Shown in pieces: positions 35,187 through 43,828 of a stretch of DNA of 64,000 nucleotides. Numbering within the stretch: position 1 is the stretch's first letter; every line of letters starts with the position of its first letter. The notes beneath the pieces are model-generated. The model searched no databases and had not been told where the DNA came from. It was given only the letters and a program-made list of their open reading frames with translations. Origin of the DNA: Salibaculum griseiflavum (lineage in GTDB: Bacteria > Pseudomonadota > Alphaproteobacteria > Rhodobacterales > Rhodobacteraceae); the NCBI RefSeq assembly GCF_003129565.1, contig NZ_QETF01000001.1, positions 124,001 to 188,000 of the forward strand, given 5' to 3'. The position numbers and the translations under genes were made by a program.

Positions 35187-36359
35187 TCACTGAAGATCTG
35201 AAAACGCATTCGACAGGCGATCGAGCGCCTCTTCGACCCGCGCCCGCTGCGTGCCGAGATTGAACCGCATGAAGGTCTCGCCGCCGGTGCCCAGCGTGTG
35301 CCCCGGCGTCGCGGCAATTCCGGCCTTGTTGTGCAGCCGGTCGTGGATTTCGGCCCTGTCCATGCCTGTGCCCGCGAAGTCCACCCAGGCGAGGTAGGTG
35401 CTTTGCATGGGCATTGCCTTGAGACCCGGCAGCGCATCGACACCGGCGCAGAAGATGTCGCGATTGGATTGCAGGTAGGGGATCAACTGATCCACCCACG
35501 CCGCACCTTCGGGGCTGTAGGCGGCCCGCGTCAGGGTCACGCCCAGAAGGTTGGGGCTGATATCGAGGGCGCGATAGAAGGCGCTGAACCTTTCGCGCAG
35601 GGCCGGATCGGGGATCATGACGTATCCGGTGCGCGCGCCGGCGATGGAAAAGGTCTTGGAGGCAGCGCTCATCGCCACGAGGCGCGGCTCGATCTCGGGG
35701 ATCGCCGCATGGGTCGGAATGAATTCATGGCCGTCGTAGACGAGATCGCCATGCACTTCGTCGGAGATCAGAAAAAGGTCATGACGTTCGCAGAACGCGG
35801 CCATTTGCCGTAATTCGGCGGGCGTCCAGACCCGACCTGCCGGATTGTGGGGCGAACTGATCAGCAAGATCTTTTCCTTACCGGTCATGCGGGCTTCGTA
35901 GGCGTCGAAATCCAGGTGGTAGACGTCGTTCTCGACGGCAAGCGGCAACTCCGTCACGACGCGCCCTGTTCGGCCAATCTTGGCTGCGAACTCGTGATAG
36001 ACGGGGGTGAAGATCGCCACATGGTCGCCCGGCGCGCTGAAGGTCTGTATCGCTATGGCGATACCGTTGCCCAGTCCGTAGGTGGTGAACAGCCAATCGG
36101 TGTCGATCCGCCAGCCGTGGCGCGTATCCATCCACCATTGGATCGCATCGTGAAACGAATCGAGGTCGCAGAAATAGCCGTAATCCGCCCGATCGATCAG
36201 GCCGCGCACGGCGTCCTGCAGGAAATCCGGTGCTTCGAAGTCCTTGTCGGCAATCCACATCGGCAGGCCATCCCCGGCCGGAATGCCGAAGGCGGATTCC
36301 ATCAGGTCCCACTTTGCAGACCCGGTGCCCCAGCGGTGCGTCAGCTTGTCGAAATCCAT
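35187..36359 (-). CDS. MalY/PatB family PLP-dependent C-S lyase
   Basis: A 390-residue fold-type I enzyme that splits cystathionine or S-conjugates of cysteine to thiol, pyruvate and ammonia. Typical pieces are LPMWIADKDFEAPDFL at the N-terminus, NGIAIAIQTFSAPGDHVAIFTPVYHEF, SSPHNPAGRVWTP, LFLISDEVHGDLVYDGHEFIP (Asp and Tyr for the cofactor), SAASKTFSIAGARTGY with the PLP Lys, and the final MRFNLGTQRARVEEAL. Whether it acts in methionine synthesis or in detoxification is not clear. It is monocistronic. Confidence 0.93.
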   Translation of the reverse strand: MDFDKLTHRWGTGSAKWDLMESAFGIPAGDGLPMWIADKDFEAPDFLQDAVRGLIDRADYGYFCDLDSFHDAIQWWMDTRHGWRIDTDWLFTTYGLGNGIAIAIQTFSAPGDHVAIFTPVYHEFAAKIGRTGRVVTELPLAVENDVYHLDFDAYEARMTGKEKILLISSPHNPAGRVWTPAELRQMAAFCERHDLFLISDEVHGDLVYDGHEFIPTHAAIPEIEPRLVAMSAASKTFSIAGARTGYVMIPDPALRERFSAFYRALDISPNLLGVTLTRAAYSPEGAAWVDQLIPYLQSNRDIFCAGVDALPGLKAMPMQSTYLAWVDFAGTGMDRAEIHDRLHNKAGIAATPGHTLGTGGETFMRFNLGTQRARVEEALDRLSNAFSDLQ

Positions 36360-36462
36360 GTCATATTCGTCCTGATACGTTCAGCGCGAAGCTACTCGTC
36401 ACCTCGGCAGTTGCAAGCCCCGGTTATTGCGCCCTGCGGTCCAATCACATAAATGGCCTTTC

Positions 36463-36984
36463 ATGAGTTTGAGACCGATCCTGATCCATCCAGATCCGCG
36501 CCTGAAAAAGGTGGCGACGCCGGTTGCCGAGGTGACCGACGATATCCGCCGGCTGGCCGACGACATGCTGGAAACCATGTATGACGCGCCCGGGATCGGG
36601 CTGGCTGCCCCGCAGGTGGGTGTCATGGACCGCGTGCTGGTCATGGATTGCGTCAAGGACCCCGAAGCGACGCCAGATCCGATGGTTCTGATCAATCCCG
36701 AAATCGTCGAGGTTTCGGAGGCCATGAATGTCTACGAGGAAGGTTGCCTGTCGATCCCCGAACAATATGCCGAGGTCGAGCGCCCGGCAGAGGTATCTGT
36801 CAAATGGCTGGGGCTGGACGGCAAGACCCATAGCGAGCATTTCGACGGGCTTTGGGCCACTTGCGTGCAGCACGAGATCGACCACCTGAACGGCAAGCTA
36901 TTCATCGACTATCTCAAGCCACTCAAGCGGCAGATGATCACGCGCAAGATGGTGAAGCTCAAGCGCGAACTGGCGCGGGCCTGA
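36463..36984 (+). CDS. def: Peptide deformylase
   Basis: A 173-residue metalloenzyme that removes the formyl group from nascent proteins. All three motifs are intact: GIGLAAPQVG (residues 44-53), EGCLSIP with metal ligand Cys95, and QHEIDHLNG with ligands His137 and His141 and catalytic Glu138. It heads a def / def-like / fmt operon, with zero bases before the next gene. Start at 36463 fits the usual short N-terminus (SLRPILIHPDPRL). Confidence 0.97.
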   Translation: MSLRPILIHPDPRLKKVATPVAEVTDDIRRLADDMLETMYDAPGIGLAAPQVGVMDRVLVMDCVKDPEATPDPMVLINPEIVEVSEAMNVYEEGCLSIPEQYAEVERPAEVSVKWLGLDGKTHSEHFDGLWATCVQHEIDHLNGKLFIDYLKPLKRQMITRKMVKLKRELARA

Positions 36985-37485
36985 ATGCCTTCGCGCCCCT
37001 TCGTGCCCTGGCCTGACAAGGTGCTGCGCAGCCCGGCGCAGCCGGTTGATGCCATTACCGATGACATTCGCGCCCTTTGGGACGAGATGATCGAGGCGAT
37101 GGACGCCATGCCCGGTGTCGGCCTTGCGGCGGTGCAATTGGGCGTGCCCCTGCGGCTGGCTGTGGTGGATGCCAGCGACAAGCGGGGACAGGCGGTGCGT
37201 ATGGCCAACCCCGAAATTCTGCATGCCAGTATCGAGCTGCGTGATCACGAGGAAGCGTCGCCCAACCTGCCTGGTGTGTCGGCGGTGATTTCCCGGCCGC
37301 GCGCCGTGACAGTGCGGTATATGGACGAGAATGGCGTTTATGACCGGCGCGATTTCGTCGGCTTGTGGGCGACAAGCGTGCAGCACCAGATCGACCACCT
37401 GAACGGGCGGATGTATTTCGACCACCTGTCGCGACTGAAACGCGACCGGTTGGTCAAGAAGGCGCGGAAGCTACAGGCGGGGTAG
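36985..37485 (+). CDS. Peptide deformylase-like protein lacking the metal Cys and catalytic Glu
   Basis: A 166-residue paralogue of the preceding deformylase, aligning along its whole length without large gaps. Motif 1 is largely kept (GVGLAAVQLG). Motif 2 reads EEASPNLP instead of EEGCLSIP, so the metal-binding Cys is Ser92. Motif 3 reads QHQIDHLNG, so the catalytic Glu is Gln135, while both His ligands (134, 138) remain. By known deformylase chemistry it should not be active. The frame is open, well coded and fixed between def and fmt (6 bp gap to fmt), arguing for a kept, different role. Calling it a second active deformylase would be misleading. Confidence 0.9.
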   Translation: MPSRPFVPWPDKVLRSPAQPVDAITDDIRALWDEMIEAMDAMPGVGLAAVQLGVPLRLAVVDASDKRGQAVRMANPEILHASIELRDHEEASPNLPGVSAVISRPRAVTVRYMDENGVYDRRDFVGLWATSVQHQIDHLNGRMYFDHLSRLKRDRLVKKARKLQAG

Positions 37486-37491
37486 GGACGA

Positions 37492-38397
37492 ATGCGCATC
37501 ATTTTCATGGGCTCGCCTGAATTCTCGGTGCCGGTGCTGGACGCACTGGTGCAGGCCGGGCACGAGATTGCCTGCGTCTATTGCCAACCACCCCGCCCCG
37601 CCGGGCGCGGCAAGAAGGATCGCCCGACCCCGGTGCAGGCGCGGGCCGAGGCGCTGGGCTTGCCCGTGCGCCACCCTGTCTCCCTGAAAGGCGCCGACGA
37701 ACAGGCCGCCTTCGCCGCGCTTGGCGCGGATGTGGCTGTTGTCGTGGCCTATGGCCTTTTGCTGCCACAGCCCATTCTGGATACGCCTGAGCATGGTTGT
37801 TTGAATATCCATGCCTCTTTGTTGCCCCGCTGGCGTGGTGCGGCGCCGATCCATCGGGCGATCATGGCGGGGGACGCGGAGACCGGCGTTTGCATCATGC
37901 AGATGGAGGCCGGGCTGGATACCGGGCCGGTCCTGCTGCGCCGGGCGACCCCGATCGGTGAAACCGAGACGACCGGTGATCTGCATGACAGGCTGTCGGT
38001 GCTGGGCGCCAACGCAATCGTCGAGGCGTTGGCCAATCTGGAAAACCTGACGCCAGAGCCTCAGCCCCAAGAGGGTGTGACCTATGCCGCCAAGATCGAC
38101 AAGGCCGAGGCGCGGGTCGACTGGACGCGGTCCAATGCCGAGATCGTGCGCCAGATCAACGGGCTGTCGCCGTTCCCCGGTGCATGGTCAGAAATCGATG
38201 GCGAGCGGGTGAAATTCCTTCGGGCGCGTCTGTCCGATCTGGATTTGCCTGCGGGGGAGGTCGCCTCGGGGCGCAGTTTGAAGATCGGGGCCGGGACCGG
38301 CGCTGTCGAGATCCTCGAGATGCAGCGGGCGGGCAGGAAACCGGCCCCTGCGTCGGAAATCCTGCGCGGGTGGGCGCCGTCCGGCCGGATGACCTAG
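37492..38397 (+). CDS. fmt: Methionyl-tRNA formyltransferase
   Basis: A 301-residue enzyme that formylates initiator Met-tRNA from 10-formyl-tetrahydrofolate. Motifs are [33 protein letters not shown], the active-site segment [22 protein letters not shown] (Asn, His), and [19 protein letters not shown] with the catalytic Asp. The C-terminal OB-like domain follows from about residue 205 ([14 protein letters not shown]). It is the last gene of the def operon, so formyl addition and removal are coexpressed. It converges on the TRIC-like gene with a 4-bp overlap. Confidence 0.96.
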   Translation: MRIIFMGSPEFSVPVLDALVQAGHEIACVYCQPPRPAGRGKKDRPTPVQARAEALGLPVRHPVSLKGADEQAAFAALGADVAVVVAYGLLLPQPILDTPEHGCLNIHASLLPRWRGAAPIHRAIMAGDAETGVCIMQMEAGLDTGPVLLRRATPIGETETTGDLHDRLSVLGANAIVEALANLENLTPEPQPQEGVTYAAKIDKAEARVDWTRSNAEIVRQINGLSPFPGAWSEIDGERVKFLRARLSDLDLPAGEVASGRSLKIGAGTGAVEILEMQRAGRKPAPASEILRGWAPSGRMT

Positions 38398-39011
38398 CGC
38401 CGCGGTGCGCGGGCCTTGTAGACAGGCAGCCGCCAGCCAAAGGCAAGGCTGCCGGCGCGCAGGGCCAATGTGGTGAGACCGCACAGGATCAAGCCAAGCT
38501 GTTCGTCCAATCCGAATTGCAGCGCGATGATGGCCGCACCAGCACCCGCGAAGGCGCAGGTGACATAAAGCTCACCCTGTTTCAGCACCAGCGGCACCTC
38601 GTTGCAGACTACGTCGCGCATCAGGCCACCGAAACAGCCCGTCGATACGCCCATGATAAGGATGACGCCCGCGGGCTGCCCCAGGGAGAGCGCAACAGCC
38701 ACCCCCGCAGGCACCGCAACGGCAAGTGCGCAGGCATCCAGCCAGGTCAGCACCGTCAGGCGGCTTTCCAGCAAGTGGGCCGTGAAAAACACCAAAACGG
38801 CGGGAATGGCGGCGGCCCAGAGAATGGCGGGGTCGGCGACCCAGAACACGGCGTCGCGGTTTAGAAGCACATCACGCAAGGTGCCGCCGCCGACGGCCGT
38901 AAGGCTGGCCACGAAGAGGAAGCCGACAATATCGAGCTGAGCCCGGCTGGCCACCAATGCACCGGTCAGCGCAAAGATGAATACCGAGGCCATATCGAGC
39001 GCGGCGATCAT
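38394..39011 (-). CDS. TRIC-type cation channel family protein (UPF0126, two-repeat)
   Basis: A 205-residue membrane protein with about seven helices in two repeats. The repeat motif is [13 protein letters not shown] (about residues 40-52) and again [14 protein letters not shown] (about 127-140), the mark of the bacterial TRIC/YicG family. Prokaryotic members form trimeric K+ selective channels. It overlaps rnhA by 4 bp and is the last gene of the minus-strand unit that runs from DUF3429 through methyltransferase and rnhA. Confidence 0.92.
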   Translation of the reverse strand: MIAALDMASVFIFALTGALVASRAQLDIVGFLFVASLTAVGGGTLRDVLLNRDAVFWVADPAILWAAAIPAVLVFFTAHLLESRLTVLTWLDACALAVAVPAGVAVALSLGQPAGVILIMGVSTGCFGGLMRDVVCNEVPLVLKQGELYVTCAFAGAGAAIIALQFGLDEQLGLILCGLTTLALRAGSLAFGWRLPVYKARAPRR

Positions 39012-39475
39012 TGGTTTAGCTTTTGCGGTTTGAAAGGTTCCATACCAGCGCGCGCCAGTTCATCGGCGCGTTCGTTCTCGGGGTGGCCGGCATGGCCTTT
39101 GACCCATTCCCAGGTCACTTGATGACGCGCGGCCGCAGCATCCAGGGCCTGCCAAAGCTCGGCATTCTTGACCGGTTTCCTGCTGGCGGTCTTCCAGCCC
39201 TTGGCCTTCCAGCCATGGATCCACTTGGTGATCCCGTCCTTGACGTAGCTGCTATCGGTCACGACGGTCACGCGGCTGGGTTTCGAGAGGGCGTTCAACG
39301 CCTCGGTCGCGGCCATCAGTTCCATCCGGTTGTTGGTGGTCTCGGCCTCGCCGCCGAATAGTTCTTTTTCCTTCACCACGCGGTCGCCGTCCTTGGCTTG
39401 CAGCAATGCGCCCCAGCCTCCGGGGCCGGGATTGCCGGAGCAGGCCCCGTCGGTGAAAGCGTATAGGTCAGGCAT
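39008..39475 (-). CDS. rnhA: Ribonuclease HI
   Basis: A 155-residue enzyme that cuts RNA in RNA/DNA hybrids. The acidic catalytic set is visible: the Asp of [18 protein letters not shown], the Glu of [13 protein letters not shown], the Asp of [11 protein letters not shown] and the late Asp of ENERADELA, with the conserved His in [11 protein letters not shown]. The ATG at 39475 is chosen over a TTG six bases upstream. It overlaps the methyltransferase stop by 8 bp and the TRIC-like gene by 4 bp. Confidence 0.96.
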   Translation of the reverse strand: MPDLYAFTDGACSGNPGPGGWGALLQAKDGDRVVKEKELFGGEAETTNNRMELMAATEALNALSKPSRVTVVTDSSYVKDGITKWIHGWKAKGWKTASRKPVKNAELWQALDAAAARHQVTWEWVKGHAGHPENERADELARAGMEPFKPQKLNQ

Positions 39476-40061
39476 GGGCAATCAGGATGATGTAAGGGTC
39501 GTTGGTTCCAGCGAGGCCCTTTTCCGTGCCAGTGCGCCGGGATGCAACCGAGAAACCGGCCCGGGCCAGGTGTTCCGTCAGTTCGTCTTCGCTGTAATAG
39601 GCATAGAACCGGCCAAGGGCATCGCGGCCTTCGCCTTTCCCCAGCTTCATGCCGAGGTGCAGTCGCCCGCCGGGCTTGAGCGCACGGTGCAGGCGGGCGA
39701 GGTGTTGCGCCAGCTCCGCGCGGGGCGCATGCAACAAAGAGAAATTGGCCCAAACCCCGTCATAGGTGGCTGTGGTGTCGATCTCGTCGAACCGGGCCAG
39801 GCGGGCGGGCAGGCCGAAGCGGGAGCGCGCGAGGGCGACCATCGCGGGGCTTGCATCCACCGGGTCCGGGTCCAGACCGGCGCGCATCATGTGGGCCGAG
39901 GCGGCGCCGGGGCCACAGCCGAGGTCCATAACGCGTGCGCCCCTTGGCAGACCTGCGATGAAGGCCCGAAGGTCCTTGCCCTCCTTGGCGTCGTGAAACA
40001 GGGCGGCGTAGTCCTCGGCCTTGGCGTCGTAGACGGCCAGCGTGCGCTTGTCTGGGCTCAC
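39468..40061 (-). CDS. Class I SAM-dependent methyltransferase, substrate unknown
   Basis: A 197-residue protein with the small Rossmann methyltransferase fold. Motif I is [16 protein letters not shown], motif II/III is near [15 protein letters not shown], and a [14 protein letters not shown] segment resembles post-I motif IV. An aromatic [16 protein letters not shown] follows. It starts at GTG 40061, which overlaps the DUF3429 stop (GTGA), and ends inside the rnhA start region, so it is translationally coupled on both sides. The target molecule cannot be read from sequence. Confidence 0.88.
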   Translation of the reverse strand: MSPDKRTLAVYDAKAEDYAALFHDAKEGKDLRAFIAGLPRGARVMDLGCGPGAASAHMMRAGLDPDPVDASPAMVALARSRFGLPARLARFDEIDTTATYDGVWANFSLLHAPRAELAQHLARLHRALKPGGRLHLGMKLGKGEGRDALGRFYAYYSEDELTEHLARAGFSVASRRTGTEKGLAGTNDPYIILIAHA

Positions 40062-40507
40062 AGTGCCACCGGGGCGAGGCACAGCAGGACAACCAGCGTC
40101 AGCGGCAGGCGCAGCCTCATCCACCAGCGCGGCGCAAGATCCGCGTTCCAGAAGAACCAATCCAGAAGCAGCAGCCCGGCGAACCCCGTGGCCAGGTTGA
40201 TCGCGGCACTATGGGGACCGCCGCCAACCATGAAAAAGGCCCAGAGCGCCGGGATCACGGACAGGGAATACCCCAAGGCCGCCAGGCGTCCTTCGGCCCG
40301 GGTTGCAAAGCCCCACAGGACACCGGACATGAAGGCCAGGATCACGGTGCCATAGGCAATCTGGATATACGGCCCGACGAAGCGTCCGCCGATACGGTTC
40401 ATCCATTGCAGGCCGAAATCCGGAAACAGCACGGTCAACGCGCCCCAGAGAAAGGGCAGCAGGCCGGCAATGCCGAGGACAAGGGCGGATCGGGGGATCT
40501 CTTTCAT
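40058..40507 (-). CDS. DUF3429 family membrane protein
   Basis: A 149-residue protein of four to five hydrophobic helices with little soluble sequence, starting MKEIPRSALVLGIAGLLPFLWGAL. The pattern AYGTVILAFMSGVLWGFA and LLLLDWFFWNADLAPRWWMRLRLPLT matches DUF3429, a family of unknown function found mainly in alpha- and gammaproteobacteria. It is the first gene of a four-gene coupled unit (methyltransferase, rnhA, TRIC-like). ispH lies 46 bp upstream on the same strand and may share transcription. Confidence 0.88.
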   Translation of the reverse strand: MKEIPRSALVLGIAGLLPFLWGALTVLFPDFGLQWMNRIGGRFVGPYIQIAYGTVILAFMSGVLWGFATRAEGRLAALGYSLSVIPALWAFFMVGGGPHSAAINLATGFAGLLLLDWFFWNADLAPRWWMRLRLPLTLVVLLCLAPVAL

Positions 40508-40553
40508 GGGGTCATATTTGAGCCGTCTTCCCGGCTTGGCAAGCGCCGAGCGG

Positions 40554-41504
40554 TCAGGCCGGTTCCCGCAGGACGCGGGGCACCTTGAACTCGACGTTTT
40601 CCTGCGCGGTTTCCACGGTTTCGACGGTCACGTCATGACGATCGCGGAAGGCGTCGATCACCTCGTTGATCAGGGTTTCCGGCGCCGAGGCCCCCGCCGT
40701 GATCCCGATCGACGCGATGCCGTCCAGGGCGCGCCAGTCGATATCCGTTGCCCGCTGGACCAGTTGCGCATAGGGGCAGCCCGCCTTGCGGGCGACTTCG
40801 ACAAGACGTTTCGAGTTCGAGGAATTCGGCGCTCCAACCACCAAAAGCGCGTCAGCGCGCGGCGCGACGGCCTTGACGGCCTCTTGCCGGTTGGTCGTCG
40901 CGTAGCAGATGTCTTCCTTGTGCGGGCCGACGATGGCAGGAAACCGCGCCTTCAGCGCGGTGACGATATCCGCCGTGTCATCGACTGACAGGGTGGTTTG
41001 CGTGACGAAGGCCAGCTTTTCGGGGTCGCGCACCTCGACAGTTGCCACATCCTCGACCGTCTCGACCAGAAGCACGTCGCCCTCGGGCAATTGCCCCATC
41101 GTCCCAACGGTTTCGGGATGGCCGGCGTGGCCGATCATGATCATCTGCAACCCGTTCTCGGCGTGGCGGGCGGCCTCGATATGCACCTTGGAGACCAGCG
41201 GGCATGTGGCATCGACATAGACCATTTCGCGGCGGGCGGCCTCGGCCGGAACGGCCTTGGGCACGCCATGGGCCGAGAAGATGACCGGGCGGTCATCGGG
41301 GCAGTCGTCCAGTTCTTCGACGAAAACTGCACCTTTGGCGCGCAGATCATCGACCACATACTTATTGTGCACGATCTCGTGGCGGACGAAGACGGGCGCG
41401 CCCCATTTCTCGAGCGCCATCTCGACGATCTTGATGGCGCGGTCGACACCGGCGCAGAAGCCGCGAGGCGCGGCAAGGTAGAGAGTCAGGGGCGATTTTG
41501 TCAT
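40554..41504 (-). CDS. ispH: 4-hydroxy-3-methylbut-2-enyl diphosphate reductase
   Basis: A 316-residue iron-sulfur enzyme of the last step in the MEP pathway, which makes IPP and DMAPP. The three cluster Cys are in [23 protein letters not shown] and [14 protein letters not shown]. The substrate-contacting HEIVHN, SAHG and GHAGHPE motifs are present, along with [17 protein letters not shown] and [12 protein letters not shown]. The start ATG at 41504 gives the normal N-terminus. It is divergent from the cytochrome c gene across 110 bp. Confidence 0.97.
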   Translation of the reverse strand: MTKSPLTLYLAAPRGFCAGVDRAIKIVEMALEKWGAPVFVRHEIVHNKYVVDDLRAKGAVFVEELDDCPDDRPVIFSAHGVPKAVPAEAARREMVYVDATCPLVSKVHIEAARHAENGLQMIMIGHAGHPETVGTMGQLPEGDVLLVETVEDVATVEVRDPEKLAFVTQTTLSVDDTADIVTALKARFPAIVGPHKEDICYATTNRQEAVKAVAPRADALLVVGAPNSSNSKRLVEVARKAGCPYAQLVQRATDIDWRALDGIASIGITAGASAPETLINEVIDAFRDRHDVTVETVETAQENVEFKVPRVLREPA

Positions 41505-41614
41505 GCGCTACACCTAGGCGCTGGCGCGGGCAGCGTCCAGAAGCGGCTTCAAGAAATGGTGTCTTGCCTTCCAGCGCGGGAACCTTCGCAGATGGGTGAA
41601 AATTGGAGGACCGC

Positions 41615-42088
41615 ATGACGAAAGTGACTTGGACCGTGTTGGGGAGTCTCGTGGCTCTGGGCGGCGGATTTGCGCTGTCGGTTGCCGCGGATCAGAAGCC
41701 GGGCCAGATCCTGCCTTATGACGTCCCGGAGGCCGTTGCCGCCGGCGAGGCGATCTACGGCGAATATTGCGCAAGCTGTCATGCCGCCGATCTGAGCGGC
41801 GAGCCGAACTGGCGCACGCCGAAGGACACTGGCCGCCTGCCGGCCCCGCCGCATGACGAAACCGGCCACACTTGGCACCATCCCGATATCCAGCTGTTCA
41901 TGCTGACGAAATACGGAACCGCTGCGGTGGTGGGCAATGGCTATGAAAGCGACATGCCGGGGTTCGAGGGGCAGTTGAGCGATCAGCAGATCCTGGAGGT
42001 GCTGGCCTATATCAAGAGCACCTGGTCCGACCGGATCATCGCCCGCCATGATGAAATGAACGCCGCCGTGGCCGCGCAGGCCCAGTAG
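41615..42088 (+). CDS. Small periplasmic c-type cytochrome
   Basis: A 157-residue cytochrome c with an N-terminal hydrophobic segment (VTWTVLGSLVALGGGFALSVAA) that is a signal or anchor. There is a single CASCH heme site, the following DLSGEPNWRTPKDTGRLPAPPHDETGHTW, a later Met (SDMPGFEG) as likely axial ligand, and ILEVLAYIKSTW as the C-terminal helix. It resembles electron-carrier cytochromes of the class I type next to dehydrogenases, but no partner enzyme is adjacent. GGAGG lies 6 nt before the ATG. Confidence 0.92.
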   Translation: MTKVTWTVLGSLVALGGGFALSVAADQKPGQILPYDVPEAVAAGEAIYGEYCASCHAADLSGEPNWRTPKDTGRLPAPPHDETGHTWHHPDIQLFMLTKYGTAAVVGNGYESDMPGFEGQLSDQQILEVLAYIKSTWSDRIIARHDEMNAAVAAQAQ

Positions 42089-42104
42089 GCGGCGTTCGGA
42101 GACG

Positions 42105-42677
42105 TCAATCAGCGGTGGTCACAGCCTCGTTCCGGTCCTCGCGAGGTTCGCGGGGCGGACGGCCGATGACGTCGCGCAGATCGTCCAGCTCGATGAAATT
42201 GTCGGCTTGGCGGCGCAGTTCATCGGCAATCATCGGCGGCTGGCTGCGGATGGTCGAGACAACGGAAACCCGAACACCTTTGCGCTGTATCGATTCGATC
42301 AGCGGACGGAAATCGCCGTCGCCCGAGAACAGGACGATATGATCCACATGCGGGGCAAGCTCCATGGCGTCGACGGTCAGTTCGATGTCCATGTTGCCTT
42401 TCACCTTGCGGCGGCCTTGGCTGTCGGTGAATTCCTTGGCCGGCTTGGTGACCATGGTGAAGCCATTGTAGTGCAGCCAGTCCACCAGAGGGCGGATCGG
42501 AGAATAGTCATCATTTTCAAGCAGGGCCGTGTAGTAAAAGGCACGCAGCAACTTGCCCCGGCGCATGAATTCCTGTCGGAGCAGCTTGTAATCAATGTCG
42601 AACCCAAGCGCCTTTGCCGCCGCATACAGGTTCGAACCATCGATGAAGAGCGCAAGACGCTCATCGCGATAGAACAT
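42105..42677 (-). CDS. NYN domain protein (LabA/DUF88 family)
   Basis: A 190-residue PIN-like nuclease fold. Its acidic residues sit in LALFIDGSNLYAAAK, KVKGNMDIELTVDAME and IVLFSGDGDFRPLIESIQRKG, the standard NYN pattern. Family members are thought to cut or process RNA; the substrate here is not known. The tail (about residues 165-190) is charged and probably disordered. A GGAAGGA site precedes the ATG. It is divergent from folK. Confidence 0.92.
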   Translation of the reverse strand: MFYRDERLALFIDGSNLYAAAKALGFDIDYKLLRQEFMRRGKLLRAFYYTALLENDDYSPIRPLVDWLHYNGFTMVTKPAKEFTDSQGRRKVKGNMDIELTVDAMELAPHVDHIVLFSGDGDFRPLIESIQRKGVRVSVVSTIRSQPPMIADELRRQADNFIELDDLRDVIGRPPREPREDRNEAVTTAD

Positions 42678-42789
42678 AATTTTTTCCTTCCAATGGCAAA
42701 TCGCCGGTTGGGATTAAACGTGAGTGGCGTTAGGTCCCGGCGAAGCGCGCGCAATGTAATGCAAATGTAACATGGGACAACCCCGTTTA

Positions 42790-43359
42790 ATGTCTAGCAC
42801 TGACCGCCTTGTTCTGGTCGCCCTTGGGTCGAACGCTGCATCCGCTCAAGGCGATGCGCGAACGACCGTCGAGGCCGCAGTGGCGTCCTTGCGCGGCGCC
42901 TTCGGCGCCGACCTGGCCAGCAGCCGTTTCTACGCCACACCTGCCTTTCCTGCGGGGGCCGGGCCAGATTTCGTAAACGCGGCCTGCGCCTTCCGGTCCG
43001 ATCTGTCGGCCGAGGACATTCTGGCCCGCCTACACGCGATCGAACAGGATTTCGGGCGGGAACGACGGGTGCGTTGGGGACAGCGCAGCCTCGATCTTGA
43101 TCTGATCGCGGTCGGAGACCTGGTCTTGCCCGATGCCGCGACCCAGGCGCGCTGGCGTGATCTGCCACTCGAGCAACAGAAAGTGACCGCGCCGGACCAG
43201 CTGATCCTGCCGCATCCACGTCTTCGGGATCGGTCATTCGTGTTGGTGCCGCTTGCCGATGTCGCGTGTGATTGGCGGCATCCCGGGCTGGGCTTGACCG
43301 TTTCGCAGATGCTGGCCGCGCGCCCGGACAGCGAAAAAGCCGCGGTCAAACCCCTGTGA
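42790..43359 (+). CDS. folK: 2-amino-4-hydroxy-6-hydroxymethyldihydropteridine diphosphokinase
   Basis: A 189-residue enzyme that pyrophosphorylates hydroxymethyl-dihydropterin in folate synthesis. Motifs are [62 protein letters not shown] (ATP/Mg residues) and [21 protein letters not shown] start at 42772 is also in frame; 42790 gives the usual MSST-type N-terminus, and neither has a strong ribosome site. rpoZ follows after 88 bp. folP and folB are not in the window. Confidence 0.94.
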   Translation: MSSTDRLVLVALGSNAASAQGDARTTVEAAVASLRGAFGADLASSRFYATPAFPAGAGPDFVNAACAFRSDLSAEDILARLHAIEQDFGRERRVRWGQRSLDLDLIAVGDLVLPDAATQARWRDLPLEQQKVTAPDQLILPHPRLRDRSFVLVPLADVACDWRHPGLGLTVSQMLAARPDSEKAAVKPL

Positions 43360-43374
43360 GTGCGTGGAATCGCC

Positions 43375-43401
43375 TTGTCAAATTACTGTCAAGCCTATAT
43401 G
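43375..43401 (+). promoter_or_regulatory. Possible promoter of rpoZ-rsh
   Basis: TTGTCA at 43375-43380 and TATATG at 43396-43401 lie 47-73 bp before the rpoZ start. The spacing is only 15 bp, which is short, so the call is tentative. Confidence 0.3.
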
Positions 43402-43447
43402 GACCCCACTTCTACTGACCGCCCAGAACGACCGATTGGAGTGTCCC

Positions 43448-43810
43448 ATGGCCCGCGTGACCGTTGAAGACTGCGTTGACAAGGTTCCGAACCGCTTCGA
43501 GCTGGTGATGCTTGCCGCGCACCGTGCCCGCGAGATTTCGGCCGGCTCCGCCGCGACCGTGGATCGCGACAACGACAAGAACCCGGTCGTTGCCCTTCGC
43601 GAAATCGCGGATGAAACCCAGCTGGCCGATGATCTGCGTGAGCGTCTGATCGAATCGAACCAGACCCAGATCGAGGTGGACGAGCCCGAAGAGGATTCCA
43701 TGGCGATCCTGATGGGTGGCGGCAGCGAACAGGCTGACGCCCCCGCCGAAGACGATATGAGCGAGGAAAAGCTTCTGCGCGCCCTGATGGAAGCCCAGGG
43801 CCAGAAGTAA
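43448..43810 (+). CDS. rpoZ: DNA-directed RNA polymerase omega subunit
   Basis: A 120-residue subunit that chaperones the beta-prime chain and contributes to ppGpp binding. The N-terminal signature is [30 protein letters not shown], with the following [14 protein letters not shown]. The C-terminal half is longer and acidic, as usual in alphaproteobacteria. It is placed directly upstream of the ppGpp synthetase/hydrolase gene (18 bp), as in E. coli rpoZ-spoT. Confidence 0.97.
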   Translation: MARVTVEDCVDKVPNRFELVMLAAHRAREISAGSAATVDRDNDKNPVVALREIADETQLADDLRERLIESNQTQIEVDEPEEDSMAILMGGGSEQADAPAEDDMSEEKLLRALMEAQGQK

Positions 43811-43828
43811 GGGTGGATTCGGACCTCG

